Shown here: positions 53,871 through 62,621 of the stretch, piece after piece | Position numbering within the stretch: the stretch's first letter is position 1 | Layout of the letters: each line of letters starts with the position of its first letter | Assembly (NCBI GenBank): GCA_937946835.1 | Contig: CALFAV010000029.1 | Span: forward strand, 1-64,000 | Source of the DNA: an uncultured Verrucomicrobiae bacterium | Lineage (GTDB): Bacteria > Verrucomicrobiota > Verrucomicrobiia > Limisphaerales > J093 | DNA length: 64,000 bases | Reading direction: 5' to 3' | Translations under genes and position numbers: made by a program | Notes under the pieces: model-generated | What the model saw: only the letters and a program-made list of their open reading frames with translations | Database searches by the model: none | What the model was told of the DNA's origin: nothing

Positions 53871-54674
53871 TCAGGCGGAGTATTCGGCCAGCAGCGGCGC
53901 CCATTTGTCCTGGGCCTTGAGGATCATCTCGGCCACTTCGCGCACCGCGCCGTGGCCCCCCGCGGCGCGCGTCACGTAATGGGCCAGGGCCTTGGCCTCG
54001 GGGATGGCCTGGTTGACGGTCACCGCCAGGCCGGCGCGTTTGAGCGCGCCCAGGTCCACCAGGTCATCGCCCATGAAACAGACCTCGTCCCAGGTCAGTT
54101 GGGTTTGGGCCAACAGCCCTTCGATTGCCGCGACCTTGCTGCCCGGGGACTGGTGCAGAAAGTCCACCTGCAGGTCTTCCGCGCGCCTGGTCGTGGCCAC
54201 CGAAGCGCGATGGGAAACCCAGCCCACCTTCACCCCCTGCCGCTGGAGCAGCCGCAGGCCGAAGCCGTCCCGGATGTTGAAGCGCTTGGTCTCTTCGGCC
54301 CCGCCCATGTACACGCCCGCGTCGGTGAGGATGCCGTCCACGTCGCACAGGAACAGCTTCACGCGCTGAAGCCGCTGGTGCAATTGCGGGTCCGCCGCGG
54401 CCCGGGCCGGCGCGGCGGGCACGGCCGGGGGTGGGGTGCGCCGGGGCCGGTAAGGTGGCCGGTTGGGGTAGGGACGCGGGCCGTAGCCGGGACGCTCGAA
54501 GGGCCGGGTGCGCGGATAACCGCCCCGCTCGCCCACGGCGCGTCCCGGGCGCCACGCGCCCTGACGGGGGCCGGGGTAAGGCCGGCGCGGCGGCGGGGGC
54601 AGGGGATCTTCGGGGCGGCGCGTGGGCCGGCGGAACTGCGGGGCGTCCGTGGAGGCGGGGGAGTCGGGTTTCAT
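53871..54674 (-). CDS. kdsC: KdsC-type Kdo 8-phosphate phosphatase with Pro/Arg-rich extension
   Basis: 267 residues. Residues about 100-267 are a KdsC-like HAD phosphatase: [20 protein letters not shown] (catalytic Asp pair), [20 protein letters not shown], and [20 protein letters not shown]. The usual SGR in motif II reads SHR. It removes phosphate from Kdo8P in LPS synthesis. Residues 1-95 are an unusual low-complexity stretch of Pro, Arg, Gly and Tyr. ATG at 54674 overlaps the kdsA stop (ATGA), so this extension is translated if that start is used; no better downstream start exists until well inside the domain. Confidence 0.85.
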   Translation of the reverse strand: MKPDSPASTDAPQFRRPTRRPEDPLPPPPRRPYPGPRQGAWRPGRAVGERGGYPRTRPFERPGYGPRPYPNRPPYRPRRTPPPAVPAAPARAAADPQLHQRLQRVKLFLCDVDGILTDAGVYMGGAEETKRFNIRDGFGLRLLQRQGVKVGWVSHRASVATTRRAEDLQVDFLHQSPGSKVAAIEGLLAQTQLTWDEVCFMGDDLVDLGALKRAGLAVTVNQAIPEAKALAHYVTRAAGGHGAVREVAEMILKAQDKWAPLLAEYSA

Positions 54675-55489
54675 GCCAGGGCTTCGTGCAGGCGCGCCAG
54701 TTCTTCGAGCCGGCGCGGGAGTTGTTTCAGGGGAATCATGTTGGGGCCGTCGCTGAGGGCGTGGTCGGGGTCGGGGTGGGTTTCAAAAAACACCCCGTGC
54801 GCGCCGGCGGCCACGGCGGCCCGGGCCAGCACGGGCACAAACTCGCGCTGGCCGCCGGAGCGGTCGCCGCCCGCGCCGGGAAGCTGGACCGAGTGCGTGG
54901 CATCAAAGATCACCGGCCAGCCGAAGGCGCGCATCTGCGCCAGGGCCCGCATGTCCACCACCAGGTTGTGGTACCCGAAGGTGGTGCCGCGCTCGGTCAC
55001 CAGCAGGCGGCGGGCGCCGGCTTCGACCGCCTTGGCCACCACCTGGCCCATTTCGGCGGGCGAAAGGAACTGGCCCTTTTTGAGGTTGACGATCCGGCCC
55101 GTGGCCACGGCGGCGGTGATGAGGTCGGTTTGCCGGCACAAAAAAGCGGGGATTTGCAACACGTCCACCACCGCCGCGGCCGGGGCGGCCTGGGCCTCGG
55201 TGTGGATGTCCGTGAGCACGGCCACGCCGATGTCGCGGCGCACCCGGTCCAGGACCTTCAGGCCGGCCTCCAGACCCGGCCCGCGAAAGGACTTGGCCGA
55301 AGTACGGTTGGCCTTGTCGAAACTGGCCTTGAACACGTACGGCAGGCCCAGCCGCGCGCAGTGCCGGGACACAAACGCGGCCACGCGCAGGCACAGCGCC
55401 TCGCTTTCGATCACACAGGGACCGGCGATCACGCTCAGGCGCCGCGCCGAACGAAGCTGGGACCAGATCGAGCCAGGGGCGTCGGACAC
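54671..55489 (-). CDS. kdsA: Kdo 8-phosphate synthase KdsA
   Basis: 272-residue TIM-barrel enzyme condensing PEP and arabinose-5-phosphate for Kdo. [80 protein letters not shown] and [20 protein letters not shown] are classical. There is no Cys at the metal site region NLKKGQF..., which reads like the metal-independent class, though this needs alignment. The GTG at 55489 gives the standard length; the open frame extends upstream to an ATG at 55588 that overlaps the divergent S4 gene start. Confidence 0.93.
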   Translation of the reverse strand: MSDAPGSIWSQLRSARRLSVIAGPCVIESEALCLRVAAFVSRHCARLGLPYVFKASFDKANRTSAKSFRGPGLEAGLKVLDRVRRDIGVAVLTDIHTEAQAAPAAAVVDVLQIPAFLCRQTDLITAAVATGRIVNLKKGQFLSPAEMGQVVAKAVEAGARRLLVTERGTTFGYHNLVVDMRALAQMRAFGWPVIFDATHSVQLPGAGGDRSGGQREFVPVLARAAVAAGAHGVFFETHPDPDHALSDGPNMIPLKQLPRRLEELARLHEALA

Positions 55490-55586
55490 GGGTGCAGTTG
55501 TACCAGCCCCGCTCCCGGCTGGCAAAGCCCCGGGTAATCCGTTTCCGCGTTGCCCACCCCGGGGGGCCGGTCTAGGGTGACCGGGC

Positions 55587-56012
55587 ATGAGCCGGCCGGA
55601 CAGTGACTCCGAAGAGGCGCCCAACCCCGCCGCGGTTCGGTTGGACAAATGGCTGTGGGCGGTGCGCCTGTTCAAGACCCGCACTCTGGCCACGCAGGCC
55701 TGCACCGCCGGGCACGTGAAGATCAACGGCGCGCGCGCCAAACCCGCCCACGCGGTACGGCCGGGGGAATTGATCGAGGTGCAACTGGCCGGCGGGGCGC
55801 GTTCGGTCAAAGTGCGGGGCCTGCCGGGCAGCCGCGTGGGCGCGAAGTTGGTGCCGCAATTCCTGGAAGACCTCACCCCGCGGCCGCCCCCCGGCGTTGC
55901 GCGCGAGCCACGGCTCGAGCCCCTGGTTCACCGGCCCAAGGGCAGCGGGCGTCCCACCAAACGGGACCGGCGCCGGCTGCGGGAGTTCGGCCTGCTGCCC
56001 CCGGACGCCTGA
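55587..56012 (+). CDS. S4-domain RNA-binding protein (HslR/Hsp15-like)
   Basis: 141-residue protein with one S4 domain. [20 protein letters not shown] and [20 protein letters not shown] match Hsp15/HslR, a heat shock protein that recycles 50S subunits carrying nascent peptide. The C-terminal tail is basic with [11 protein letters not shown], also typical. It lacks a dedicated partner gene. The ATG at 55587 lies in a palindromic CATG shared with a potential kdsA start. Confidence 0.88.
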   Translation: MSRPDSDSEEAPNPAAVRLDKWLWAVRLFKTRTLATQACTAGHVKINGARAKPAHAVRPGELIEVQLAGGARSVKVRGLPGSRVGAKLVPQFLEDLTPRPPPGVAREPRLEPLVHRPKGSGRPTKRDRRRLREFGLLPPDA

Positions 56013-56053
56013 GCCGACACCACTTTTGCGCGCCGCCGGTGTTTGCCTACGTT

Positions 56054-57517
56054 GTGCCCGTGCGTTTCGCCCGCTTCGTCACCAACAAAGGACGCCCCGC
56101 GCGCCGGAGCGGCCTGCCCCGGCGGGGCCCGGCCGCGCTGGCTGCGGCCGCGTTTATCTTCGCGGCGTGCGCGGACCGGGCCGCTCCCCCGCCGGTTTCC
56201 ACCAATCCCCCGGCGCTGGTCTGGCGCGCCGCCGAAGGCCGCGTCAGCGCGCAAATTGACGGGTGGAGCCTGGACCGGCTCCTGGAAACGGTGGCCCGGG
56301 CCACCCGCTGGCACATCTGGCTGGACCCCGCGGCGGAGCACGTGGTCAACGCCAAGTTCCGCGACCTGCCGGTGGGCGAGGCGTTGCGCCGTCTGCTCGG
56401 CCCGCTCAATTACGCGCTGGTGCCCGACCCCGCCGGCCCGGCGCGGCTGTACGTGTTCCGGGACGCGCGCCAGGCCGCCACGCTGCGCATCGCCGTGCCC
56501 GCGGACGAAGCGCCGGGCACGCATCGGCTCGAGGACGAGTTGATCGTCACCCTGCCCGCCAACCACCCGGAGAGCATCGAGGACCTGGCGCGCCGGCTGG
56601 GGGCCCAAATTGTCGGCCGGGCCGATGACCTGCGGGCCTACCGGCTCAAATTTCCCGACGCCGCCGGGGCCGAGGCTGCCCGCCGCACCCTCGAGGACTC
56701 GGGCGCGCAGGTGGACTTCAATTACCGGGTGGAACGGCCCGAGACGGCGGAAGTACCCCTGCTGGGCACCGGCCTCGGCCTGAATCTAAAGCCCAAAGCC
56801 CTGGCCGGGACCGAGGGGGTGGTGGTGGCCGTGGTGGACACCGCTGTGCAGGGCCGGGCCGCCGGGATCGAGGATTTCCTCCTGCCCGCGGTGTCCGTGG
56901 CCGGCCCGGCGGCGGGGCCGGAAGACCAGTTGGCCCACGGCACCAGCATGAGCGCCACGCTCCTGCACGGGTTGGCGGCGCTGGACCCGAAGTCCGAGGG
57001 CACCACCGTGCGGGTGCTGCCGGTGGACGTGTACGGCGCACGCGAGGCCACCACGAGCTTTGAAATCGCCCTGGGCATCCAGGCGGCCCTCAATCGCGGC
57101 GCGAGCATCGTGAACCTCAGCCTGGGGGGCGCGGACCCCACCCCCTTCGTGCACCGGCTCATCCGGGCCGGACGCGAGCTGGGCGTGGTGTTTCTGGCGG
57201 CGGCCGGCAACAGCCCGGTCACGGACCCGACCTACCCGGCGGCCTACCCCGAAGTCCTCGCCGTGACCGCGCTCAACCGGCGGGGAGAAATCGCGGCCTA
57301 CGCCAACCGGGGTGACTTTGTGGACGTGGCCGCGCCGGGCGCCAGCGTGGTGGTCTTCCGGGCGCAACCGTACCTGGTGGTGGGCACCTCACCGGCGACG
57401 GCAAATGCCTCGGCCCTCGCCGCTCACCTGGCTGCCACGACCGGGCTGCGCGGGGCGGAGCTGGAAGCGGCGGTGCGTGCCCGGCTGGCTCTGGACGCGG
57501 CCGCCCCCCGCCCTTGA
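56054..57517 (+). CDS. Subtilisin-like (S8) lipoprotein with STN-like N-terminal domain
   Basis: 487 residues. A signal with a lipobox (AAAFIFAAC, Cys39) suggests a lipoprotein. Residues about 60-140 resemble an STN/secretin N-domain (IDGWSLDRLLETVARATRWH, VGEALRRLLGPLNYALVPD), residues about 160-225 a fervidolysin/I9-like propeptide, and 255-460 a subtilase domain with Asp262 (VVDTAV), His295 (LAHGTSMSA), Asn386 (AAAGNSP) and Ser446 (VGTSPATANAS). The usual GTSMAAP at the serine reads GTSPATA. Start is GTG at 56054 or 56060; no ribosome site stands out. Substrate unknown; the fusion is unusual. Confidence 0.8.
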   Translation: MPVRFARFVTNKGRPARRSGLPRRGPAALAAAAFIFAACADRAAPPPVSTNPPALVWRAAEGRVSAQIDGWSLDRLLETVARATRWHIWLDPAAEHVVNAKFRDLPVGEALRRLLGPLNYALVPDPAGPARLYVFRDARQAATLRIAVPADEAPGTHRLEDELIVTLPANHPESIEDLARRLGAQIVGRADDLRAYRLKFPDAAGAEAARRTLEDSGAQVDFNYRVERPETAEVPLLGTGLGLNLKPKALAGTEGVVVAVVDTAVQGRAAGIEDFLLPAVSVAGPAAGPEDQLAHGTSMSATLLHGLAALDPKSEGTTVRVLPVDVYGAREATTSFEIALGIQAALNRGASIVNLSLGGADPTPFVHRLIRAGRELGVVFLAAAGNSPVTDPTYPAAYPEVLAVTALNRRGEIAAYANRGDFVDVAAPGASVVVFRAQPYLVVGTSPATANASALAAHLAATTGLRGAELEAAVRARLALDAAAPRP

Positions 57518-57527
57518 AGTGTCCGGC

Positions 57528-57881
57528 TCACCGCCGGGCTTCCCGCATCACGCGCACGGCCACGTACCGGGTCTGGGGCAGGATGAACTTCTTGACCTCG
57601 ACGCTGACGGCGCGGGCGCGGAATTCGCGGAGGCACAGGTCGGCGATTTCCACCGCCAGGGTTTCGATCAGCCGCCAGCTCCGGCCCTCGCCCAGGCGCT
57701 GAAGCCGGCGGCACACCGCGTCGTAGTCAATGGTGGCGTCGAGGTTGTCGTGTGCGGCGGCGGCGCCGAAGTCCTGGGCCAGCTCGAGGGTCAGCAGCAG
57801 CCGTTGCGGTTGAGCGCGCTCGGCCTCGGACACTCCCACGTGGTAATGCACTTCCAGGTCGGCGATGGTGATGGTGTCCAT
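57528..57881 (-). CDS. folB: Dihydroneopterin aldolase FolB
   Basis: 117-residue FolB, which cleaves dihydroneopterin to 6-hydroxymethyl-dihydropterin in folate synthesis. It starts MDTITIADLEVHYHVGVSEAE, then LLLTLELAQDFGAAAAHDNL, the TIDYDAVCRRL stretch and SWRLIETLAVEIADLCL with the catalytic Lys in VEVKKFILPQT. Length is normal. It follows the HAD-Nudix gene by 2 nt, so they are cotranslated. It ends 10 nt from the convergent S8 gene. Confidence 0.93.
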   Translation of the reverse strand: MDTITIADLEVHYHVGVSEAERAQPQRLLLTLELAQDFGAAAAHDNLDATIDYDAVCRRLQRLGEGRSWRLIETLAVEIADLCLREFRARAVSVEVKKFILPQTRYVAVRVMREARR

Positions 57882-57883
57882 TT

Positions 57884-58960
57884 TCAGGCGGTGGCGGCGG
57901 TTCGCTGCGCGCAGACGGTTTCGATCAGGGTGCGGGTGGGTTGGTTGAGGTCCTCGGCCAGTGCCGCCGCCAGCGGCAGCCAGCGAAAATCCTGGGCTTC
58001 GTCGTTGAGGCGCACCACCGGCTCGCCGACACAGCGACAGGTGTAGTTGAGCAGCAGGAAGTGGGCGTCGCGGTAAAACTCCGGCGGCCGGATGCAATCC
58101 TGGACGAGGACAAAGCGGATGTCGCGGACCGCCAGGCCGGTTTCCTCGAGCAATTCGCGCCGCAGCGCCGCCTCGGCGGTCTCGCCGGGACGAATCTTGC
58201 CGCCGGGAATGCCCCAGCGGTGGGACCATTTGTGCGTGCGCACCAGCAGGACCCGGTCCGCGGCGTCAAACACCAGCGCTCCCACCGTGGGCACCGGGGC
58301 GCCGTCGGCCAACGCCCCGGGGACCGGCCATTCCCCGAAGGCGCGCCGCAGCCGGTCGCGCAACTCGCCCAGGTGCTCGACGATCAGGTCCGGATTACAC
58401 GCGCGCAGTTGCTCCACGCCGTTGTAGCCGGTGAGCACGGCGCAGGCCCACACCCCGCCGTGCCGGGCGGTTTCGATGTCGTGGGCCATGTCGCCAATGA
58501 ACAGGGTCTCCGCCGGGTCCAGCCGGTGGGTCTCGAGCAGTTCGTGAATCTTGGCGGTCTTGTCCCAGACCCCCACGTACGGATGGTCAATAAACGTCCC
58601 AAAGCCCGTGGTCGCCGCCTGCACCCGGTAGTGGTCCGGGTGCACGCTGCTCAGCACAAACGTGCGCCAGCCGCGGGTGCGGCAAAATTCCAAAAACTCC
58701 CGCGCGTGCGGCAGCGGCTCCACGCGGTCCTGGCAGCGGCGGAATTCCTCGTGAAACCAGGCCTCCAGCTCGGCCAGCGGCACGTGCGGCACGTAGCGGT
58801 CGTAAAAGCGCTTGAAGGGCAGGCAAAATTCGGCGCGGAACTGCGCCAGCGTCAATTCCGGCACCGCGGCCTTGCGGAAGACGTGATTGCTGGCCTGCAG
58901 GACCGCCGGCAAATCATCCACCAGCGTGCCGGACCAGTCGAAGATCACGTTCCGAATCAC
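57884..58960 (-). CDS. HAD phosphatase fused to Nudix hydrolase, linked to folB
   Basis: 358 residues. The N-half is a HAD-like hydrolase (1-205): FDWSGTLVDD (Asp8 nucleophile; the usual second Asp is Ser10), TFVLSSVHPDHYR (motif II), and TLFIGDMAHDIETAR (motif IV). The C-half is a Nudix domain (225-358) with a complete Nudix box at about 254-276 (G-x5-E-x7-REL-x-EE-x-GL) preceded by HRWGIPGGK. Lying 2 nt before folB, it is likely to supply dihydroneopterin: Nudix pyrophosphohydrolase removes diphosphate from the triphosphate and HAD removes the last phosphate. The start is a GTG at 58960 with no clear ribosome site; the frame is open upstream without homology. Confidence 0.85.
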   Translation of the reverse strand: MIRNVIFDWSGTLVDDLPAVLQASNHVFRKAAVPELTLAQFRAEFCLPFKRFYDRYVPHVPLAELEAWFHEEFRRCQDRVEPLPHAREFLEFCRTRGWRTFVLSSVHPDHYRVQAATTGFGTFIDHPYVGVWDKTAKIHELLETHRLDPAETLFIGDMAHDIETARHGGVWACAVLTGYNGVEQLRACNPDLIVEHLGELRDRLRRAFGEWPVPGALADGAPVPTVGALVFDAADRVLLVRTHKWSHRWGIPGGKIRPGETAEAALRRELLEETGLAVRDIRFVLVQDCIRPPEFYRDAHFLLLNYTCRCVGEPVVRLNDEAQDFRWLPLAAALAEDLNQPTRTLIETVCAQRTAATA

Positions 58961-59043
58961 GGGAGGCAGTGTAGGGACCGACCCGGGGGGTGCAACCTTC
59001 CACAGGCCGGATGCTCCCGGGCCGCCGGTTCCCCTTCGCCGGG

Positions 59044-60864
59044 TCACGCCCGCACCGCGGTACGCGTGGCAATGGCTTCGGCAAACAGCCCCAGGGCCTC
59101 GGCCCGGACCAGCGACCCCACCAGGCGCCGCTCCTGGCGGTTGTTGACCACCGGCACGTGCCGCAGGTCGCTGGCCAACAACACCGGCAGGGCCTCGTGC
59201 AGGCGCTGGCCGGGCGTCAACACCGGCGGCGGCGGCCGCATCACGTCGTAGGCGATGATCGCCTCGTACCCCGGCCCGGCGTTGAGATAGGCCTTGAGGT
59301 CCTGCAGCGACACCATCCCGGTGAGCCGGCCCTGGGCGTCCACCACGGGCAGGTAGTTGTGGGGGCTGGTCAGGAACCGCTGGCCGATTTCCCGCAACGT
59401 GGCGGTCTCGGGCAGGGGCGGGACCGGCTCGCGCATCAGGTCGCCCACGGTTTGCAGCGTGGCGGCGCCGAGACGTTCGGCCTCGGTTTCCTCGATCCAC
59501 CCCCGCTGGCGCAGCGGTTCGGTGTACACCGAGGTCGGATGCAGGCGGCGGCTGATCAGCGTTCCGACCACGCAGGCCAGCATGACCGCCGGCATGAGCG
59601 AGTAGTTCAGAGAAATTTCGAAGACCAGAATCATGGCCACCAGCGGCGCGTGGGTCGTGGCCGCCAGCATACTGCCCATGCCGGCCAGGGCGAAGGTGGC
59701 CAGGGGCAGCGGTTCGGCCAGACCGACCCGGTGCAGGAACAGGCCGGTGGCGCTGCCCAGCGCCGCGCCCAGAAACAAAGTGGGCGTGAGCACCCCGCCC
59801 ACGGTGCCGGCCCCGACCGCCAGCACCGTGGCCACCAACTTGGCCAGCAGCAGCCCCGCCAGCAGCAGCAGGTCATAGCGGGGCGGGCTTTCCAGGATGC
59901 GCGAGGTCACCGCGTAGCCGTTGCCCCACACCTCGGGCACCGCCACGGACAACAACCCCGTCGCCAGCCCGGCCAGCAACAGGAGCACAAAGATGGGTTG
60001 GCGGAGGCGCCGGAACAGCTCCTCGCTGCGGCTGAGCAGGCGCAGGAACAGGGCGCCCAGACCACCCGACAGCGCGCCCAACACCAGAAACCAGGGCAGT
60101 TGCCCGATGCGGGTGAACTCGAAGCCGGGCACTTGATACAGGGGTTCGAGGCCGAAGAAACTGCGCGAGACCACCGCGGCAATGACCGAGGCGCACACCA
60201 GCGGGGCGAAGAGGTTCATGGCAAAGTTGCCCAGCACGATCTGCGCGGCGAAGACCGCCCCGGCAATGGGCGCGTTGTACGCGGCGGCCAGACCGGCGGC
60301 GGCGCCACAGGCCACCAGCAGGCGCAACCGGTACGGCGGCGCGCGCAGCCACGACCCCAGCTTGCTGGCCAGCGTGGCGCTCAATTGCACAATCGGTCCC
60401 TCGCGGCCCACCGAGGCTCCCGTGGCCACGCTCAGCAGGGAGGAAAGCGTTTTGACCAGGTTCGCCCGAAAGGGCAGGCGGCCGTCGCCGGCCACGACCA
60501 CTTCGAGCAGATTGGTGGACCCGCCGCGGCCGGCCACGCGCAGCCCCCAGTGCAACACCAACCCGGCGGCCAGCCCGCCGGCGGCCGGCACGGCGAACCG
60601 CACCCAGGGACTCAGCCAGGCCGCAATGTCCGCGGGGTCACCGGGCCGGCCCAGGAACAGCAGCTTGAGGGCCTGATTGGCGTGATAGAAGGCCGCGTTG
60701 CACAACCCGCCCACCACACCCACGCCGCCGGCCAGCAACAGGTGGATGGTATCTTCCCGCGGCTGCCACCGGCCGCGCCACTCGAGCAGTTGCCGCCAGC
60801 GGCGCGCGACGAACTCTTGGAACCAGCTCAGCGCTTGGGCCCCCTGCCATCGTGGCACGCGCAT
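59044..60864 (-). CDS. CLC family chloride channel/transporter with CBS domains
   Basis: 606-residue CLC protein: 18-helix membrane domain (about 40-440) and a C-terminal CBS pair (about 470-595: TVGDLMREPVPPLPETATLR, IAYDVMRPPPPVLTPGQRL). The gating Glu is present in GREGPIVQ (Glu155), but the proton-pathway Glu203 of E. coli CLC (FIIEEM) reads FAAQIV, so it may act as a chloride channel or uncoupled carrier instead of a 2Cl-/H+ antiporter. The GSGIP motif reads GRGGST. CBS pairs often sense adenine nucleotides. It lies 83 nt after the HAD-Nudix gene on the same strand. Confidence 0.9.
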   Translation of the reverse strand: MRVPRWQGAQALSWFQEFVARRWRQLLEWRGRWQPREDTIHLLLAGGVGVVGGLCNAAFYHANQALKLLFLGRPGDPADIAAWLSPWVRFAVPAAGGLAAGLVLHWGLRVAGRGGSTNLLEVVVAGDGRLPFRANLVKTLSSLLSVATGASVGREGPIVQLSATLASKLGSWLRAPPYRLRLLVACGAAAGLAAAYNAPIAGAVFAAQIVLGNFAMNLFAPLVCASVIAAVVSRSFFGLEPLYQVPGFEFTRIGQLPWFLVLGALSGGLGALFLRLLSRSEELFRRLRQPIFVLLLLAGLATGLLSVAVPEVWGNGYAVTSRILESPPRYDLLLLAGLLLAKLVATVLAVGAGTVGGVLTPTLFLGAALGSATGLFLHRVGLAEPLPLATFALAGMGSMLAATTHAPLVAMILVFEISLNYSLMPAVMLACVVGTLISRRLHPTSVYTEPLRQRGWIEETEAERLGAATLQTVGDLMREPVPPLPETATLREIGQRFLTSPHNYLPVVDAQGRLTGMVSLQDLKAYLNAGPGYEAIIAYDVMRPPPPVLTPGQRLHEALPVLLASDLRHVPVVNNRQERRLVGSLVRAEALGLFAEAIATRTAVRA

Positions 60865-60901
60865 GGCCGAAACCTAGCGCAGTGCGCCCGCCTGACCGAA
60901 C

Positions 60902-61804
60902 CTAAAAACCCCCGGAGGCCCGATTCCCCGCGCCCAGCGGAACCACCGCCGTCCACAGCCGGGGGCCGAACCGGGCGAGCACCCGCTCCCGCAACGCCTC
61001 GCCCCGGTTTTGATCCGGCACCAGCGCAAACAGGGCGGACCCGCTGCCGGTCATCCGGCTGACAGTGGCCCCGTTTTCCTCGAGGAAATCCCGCGCCAGC
61101 GCCAGCCAGGGGAACTTGGCAAAGGCCGGCGCCTCGAGCGCGTTGTAGAACTGCGGCGCGGCGCGGGACAGGTCCCCCGCCGCAAGCGCCCGCACCAGTT
61201 GCTCCGCCCGGCCCGGGCGACCGCGCTGCGATTCGGGAAATCGGGCCAGGGCGCGGTAGGCCCAGGCCGTGGCAATGCCAAACCCCGGGTGCACCAGCAG
61301 CACCCAGCAGCCGTCCAGTGCCGCAAACGGGACCAGTGGTCGGAGACACTCTCCGCGGCCCGTGGCCAGCGCCGGCCCGTCCTGCAGAAAAAACGGGACA
61401 TCCGAGCCCAACCCGGCCGCCAGGTTGTGAAGCGCCTGTGGAGACAAGGGTTGTCCGAACAACTGGTTCAGGCCGCGCAGGGTGGTGGCGGCATTGGCGC
61501 TGCCGCCGCCCAGCCCGGCTTCACGCGGCACTTTTTTATCCAGGTGAATCCGGACCCCGTCGGCAATCCCCGTGGCGGCGAAAAAGTTTGCCGCGGCGCG
61601 CCAGACCAGGTTGGTGGCGTCCACCGGCAGGGAGGGGTCGCTGCAACTCAACTCGAGGCCGGCCGGGGTTTTGGCCAGCACCAGCGTGTCGCACAAGGCG
61701 ACCGGTTGCAGCACCGTCTCCAGCTCGTGAAAGCCGTCCGGACGCGGTCCCAGGATGTTCAGCAGGAGATTGATCTTGCAGGGAGATTTCAGCTCCAGGG
61801 CCAT
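60902..61804 (-). CDS. ispE: 4-diphosphocytidyl-2-C-methyl-D-erythritol kinase IspE
   Basis: 300-residue GHMP kinase of the MEP isoprenoid pathway. KSPCKINLLLNILGPRPDGF opens it, the ATP loop PREAGLGGGSANAATTL follows, with GSDVPFFLQDGPALATGRGE and the C-terminal RMTGSGSALFALV. Length is normal. It supplies isoprenoids including undecaprenyl phosphate and the menaquinone tail. Its nearest upstream gene (minus strand) is the TIGR04073-type gene, 77 nt away. Confidence 0.95.
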   Translation of the reverse strand: MALELKSPCKINLLLNILGPRPDGFHELETVLQPVALCDTLVLAKTPAGLELSCSDPSLPVDATNLVWRAAANFFAATGIADGVRIHLDKKVPREAGLGGGSANAATTLRGLNQLFGQPLSPQALHNLAAGLGSDVPFFLQDGPALATGRGECLRPLVPFAALDGCWVLLVHPGFGIATAWAYRALARFPESQRGRPGRAEQLVRALAAGDLSRAAPQFYNALEAPAFAKFPWLALARDFLEENGATVSRMTGSGSALFALVPDQNRGEALRERVLARFGPRLWTAVVPLGAGNRASGGF

Positions 61805-61881
61805 AAACGAAAAGCGGCGCCCGATGCTGCTCTCCGGCGCCGCCCGAGGTCGGCTGGAAGTGGTCTTGGTGCCGCCCGGGG

Positions 61882-62361
61882 TTAGTAGTCGAAAATCCGG
61901 AACCGACTTCCGGGCACAAACGGCGCGGTGTCCCCCCCGGAAAAGCCCAACTTGGTGTCGGTCTCAAACACGCTGTCGGCAATCAGGTCCGGCCGGTGAC
62001 TGTCCGGGTAGGTGGGGCCGACGGTCGCGTCCGGCATCAGCCGGTTGCCGGGCTTGAGCCACGGTTCGTAGCTGGGGATGGGGAAGGTCACGATTTCATA
62101 AACGCCCACCAGGGTGCGCAACACGCTGCGGTTGATGCCGTGGAGGAACCCGGTGGTGTAGGCCACTTCCGGTCCCTCCCACAGCGCCTTCTGCTCGACC
62201 GAGCGCCGGAGTTCTCCCAGGCGCGCGAATTCCGTGGCATTGGTGATCCCGCGGCCCAGTTTGCGTTCCGGCCCCTTGCAGCCCCCCACCAACGCGGCAC
62301 CCAGCAGCAGCGAAAACGTAGTCAAGACCTTGAAATTCATGGACGGATCGTTTTTCGACAT
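61882..62361 (-). CDS. Exosortase-associated lipoprotein, TIGR04073-type
   Basis: 159-residue exported protein that resembles the TIGR04073 exosortase system-associated family of Verrucomicrobia. Lipoprotein-like signal: VLTTFSLLLGAALVGGC. The body holds RKLGRGITNATEFARLGELR, YTTGFLHGINRSVLRTLVGV and YEIVTFPIPSYEPWLKPG, the family's core (short basic GRGxxN start, Arg-Gly-x-x-E and TFPxP end). Function unknown. GGAAAAGACG before ATG 62361 supports that start over an ATG seven codons later. A PEP-CTERM protein at the right edge supports an exosortase system. Confidence 0.8.
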   Translation of the reverse strand: MSKNDPSMNFKVLTTFSLLLGAALVGGCKGPERKLGRGITNATEFARLGELRRSVEQKALWEGPEVAYTTGFLHGINRSVLRTLVGVYEIVTFPIPSYEPWLKPGNRLMPDATVGPTYPDSHRPDLIADSVFETDTKLGFSGGDTAPFVPGSRFRIFDY

Positions 62362-62621
62362 CGTCTTTTCCGGGCCGGCGCTTGTAAAGGAAGTTTTGCG
62401 GCCGGCCCCCAAGGGGACCGACTCCGTGGGCGGCAAAGCGGCGGCCGGTGAATCCAAAAGCCGAAAAGCCGCCGTTCAAAAACGCCCGCCCCCCGGCCCG
62501 GCCTCGCCGCAGTCCGGCCCGACTCGCAGAGGGAGGCCTTTTGTTTGGCCGTCCCCCCGGCCGGCAGGATGGGAATCGCCCTGCGCCTCTCCTGACCCGT
62601 CACACGCGGGAAACCGGCGGC

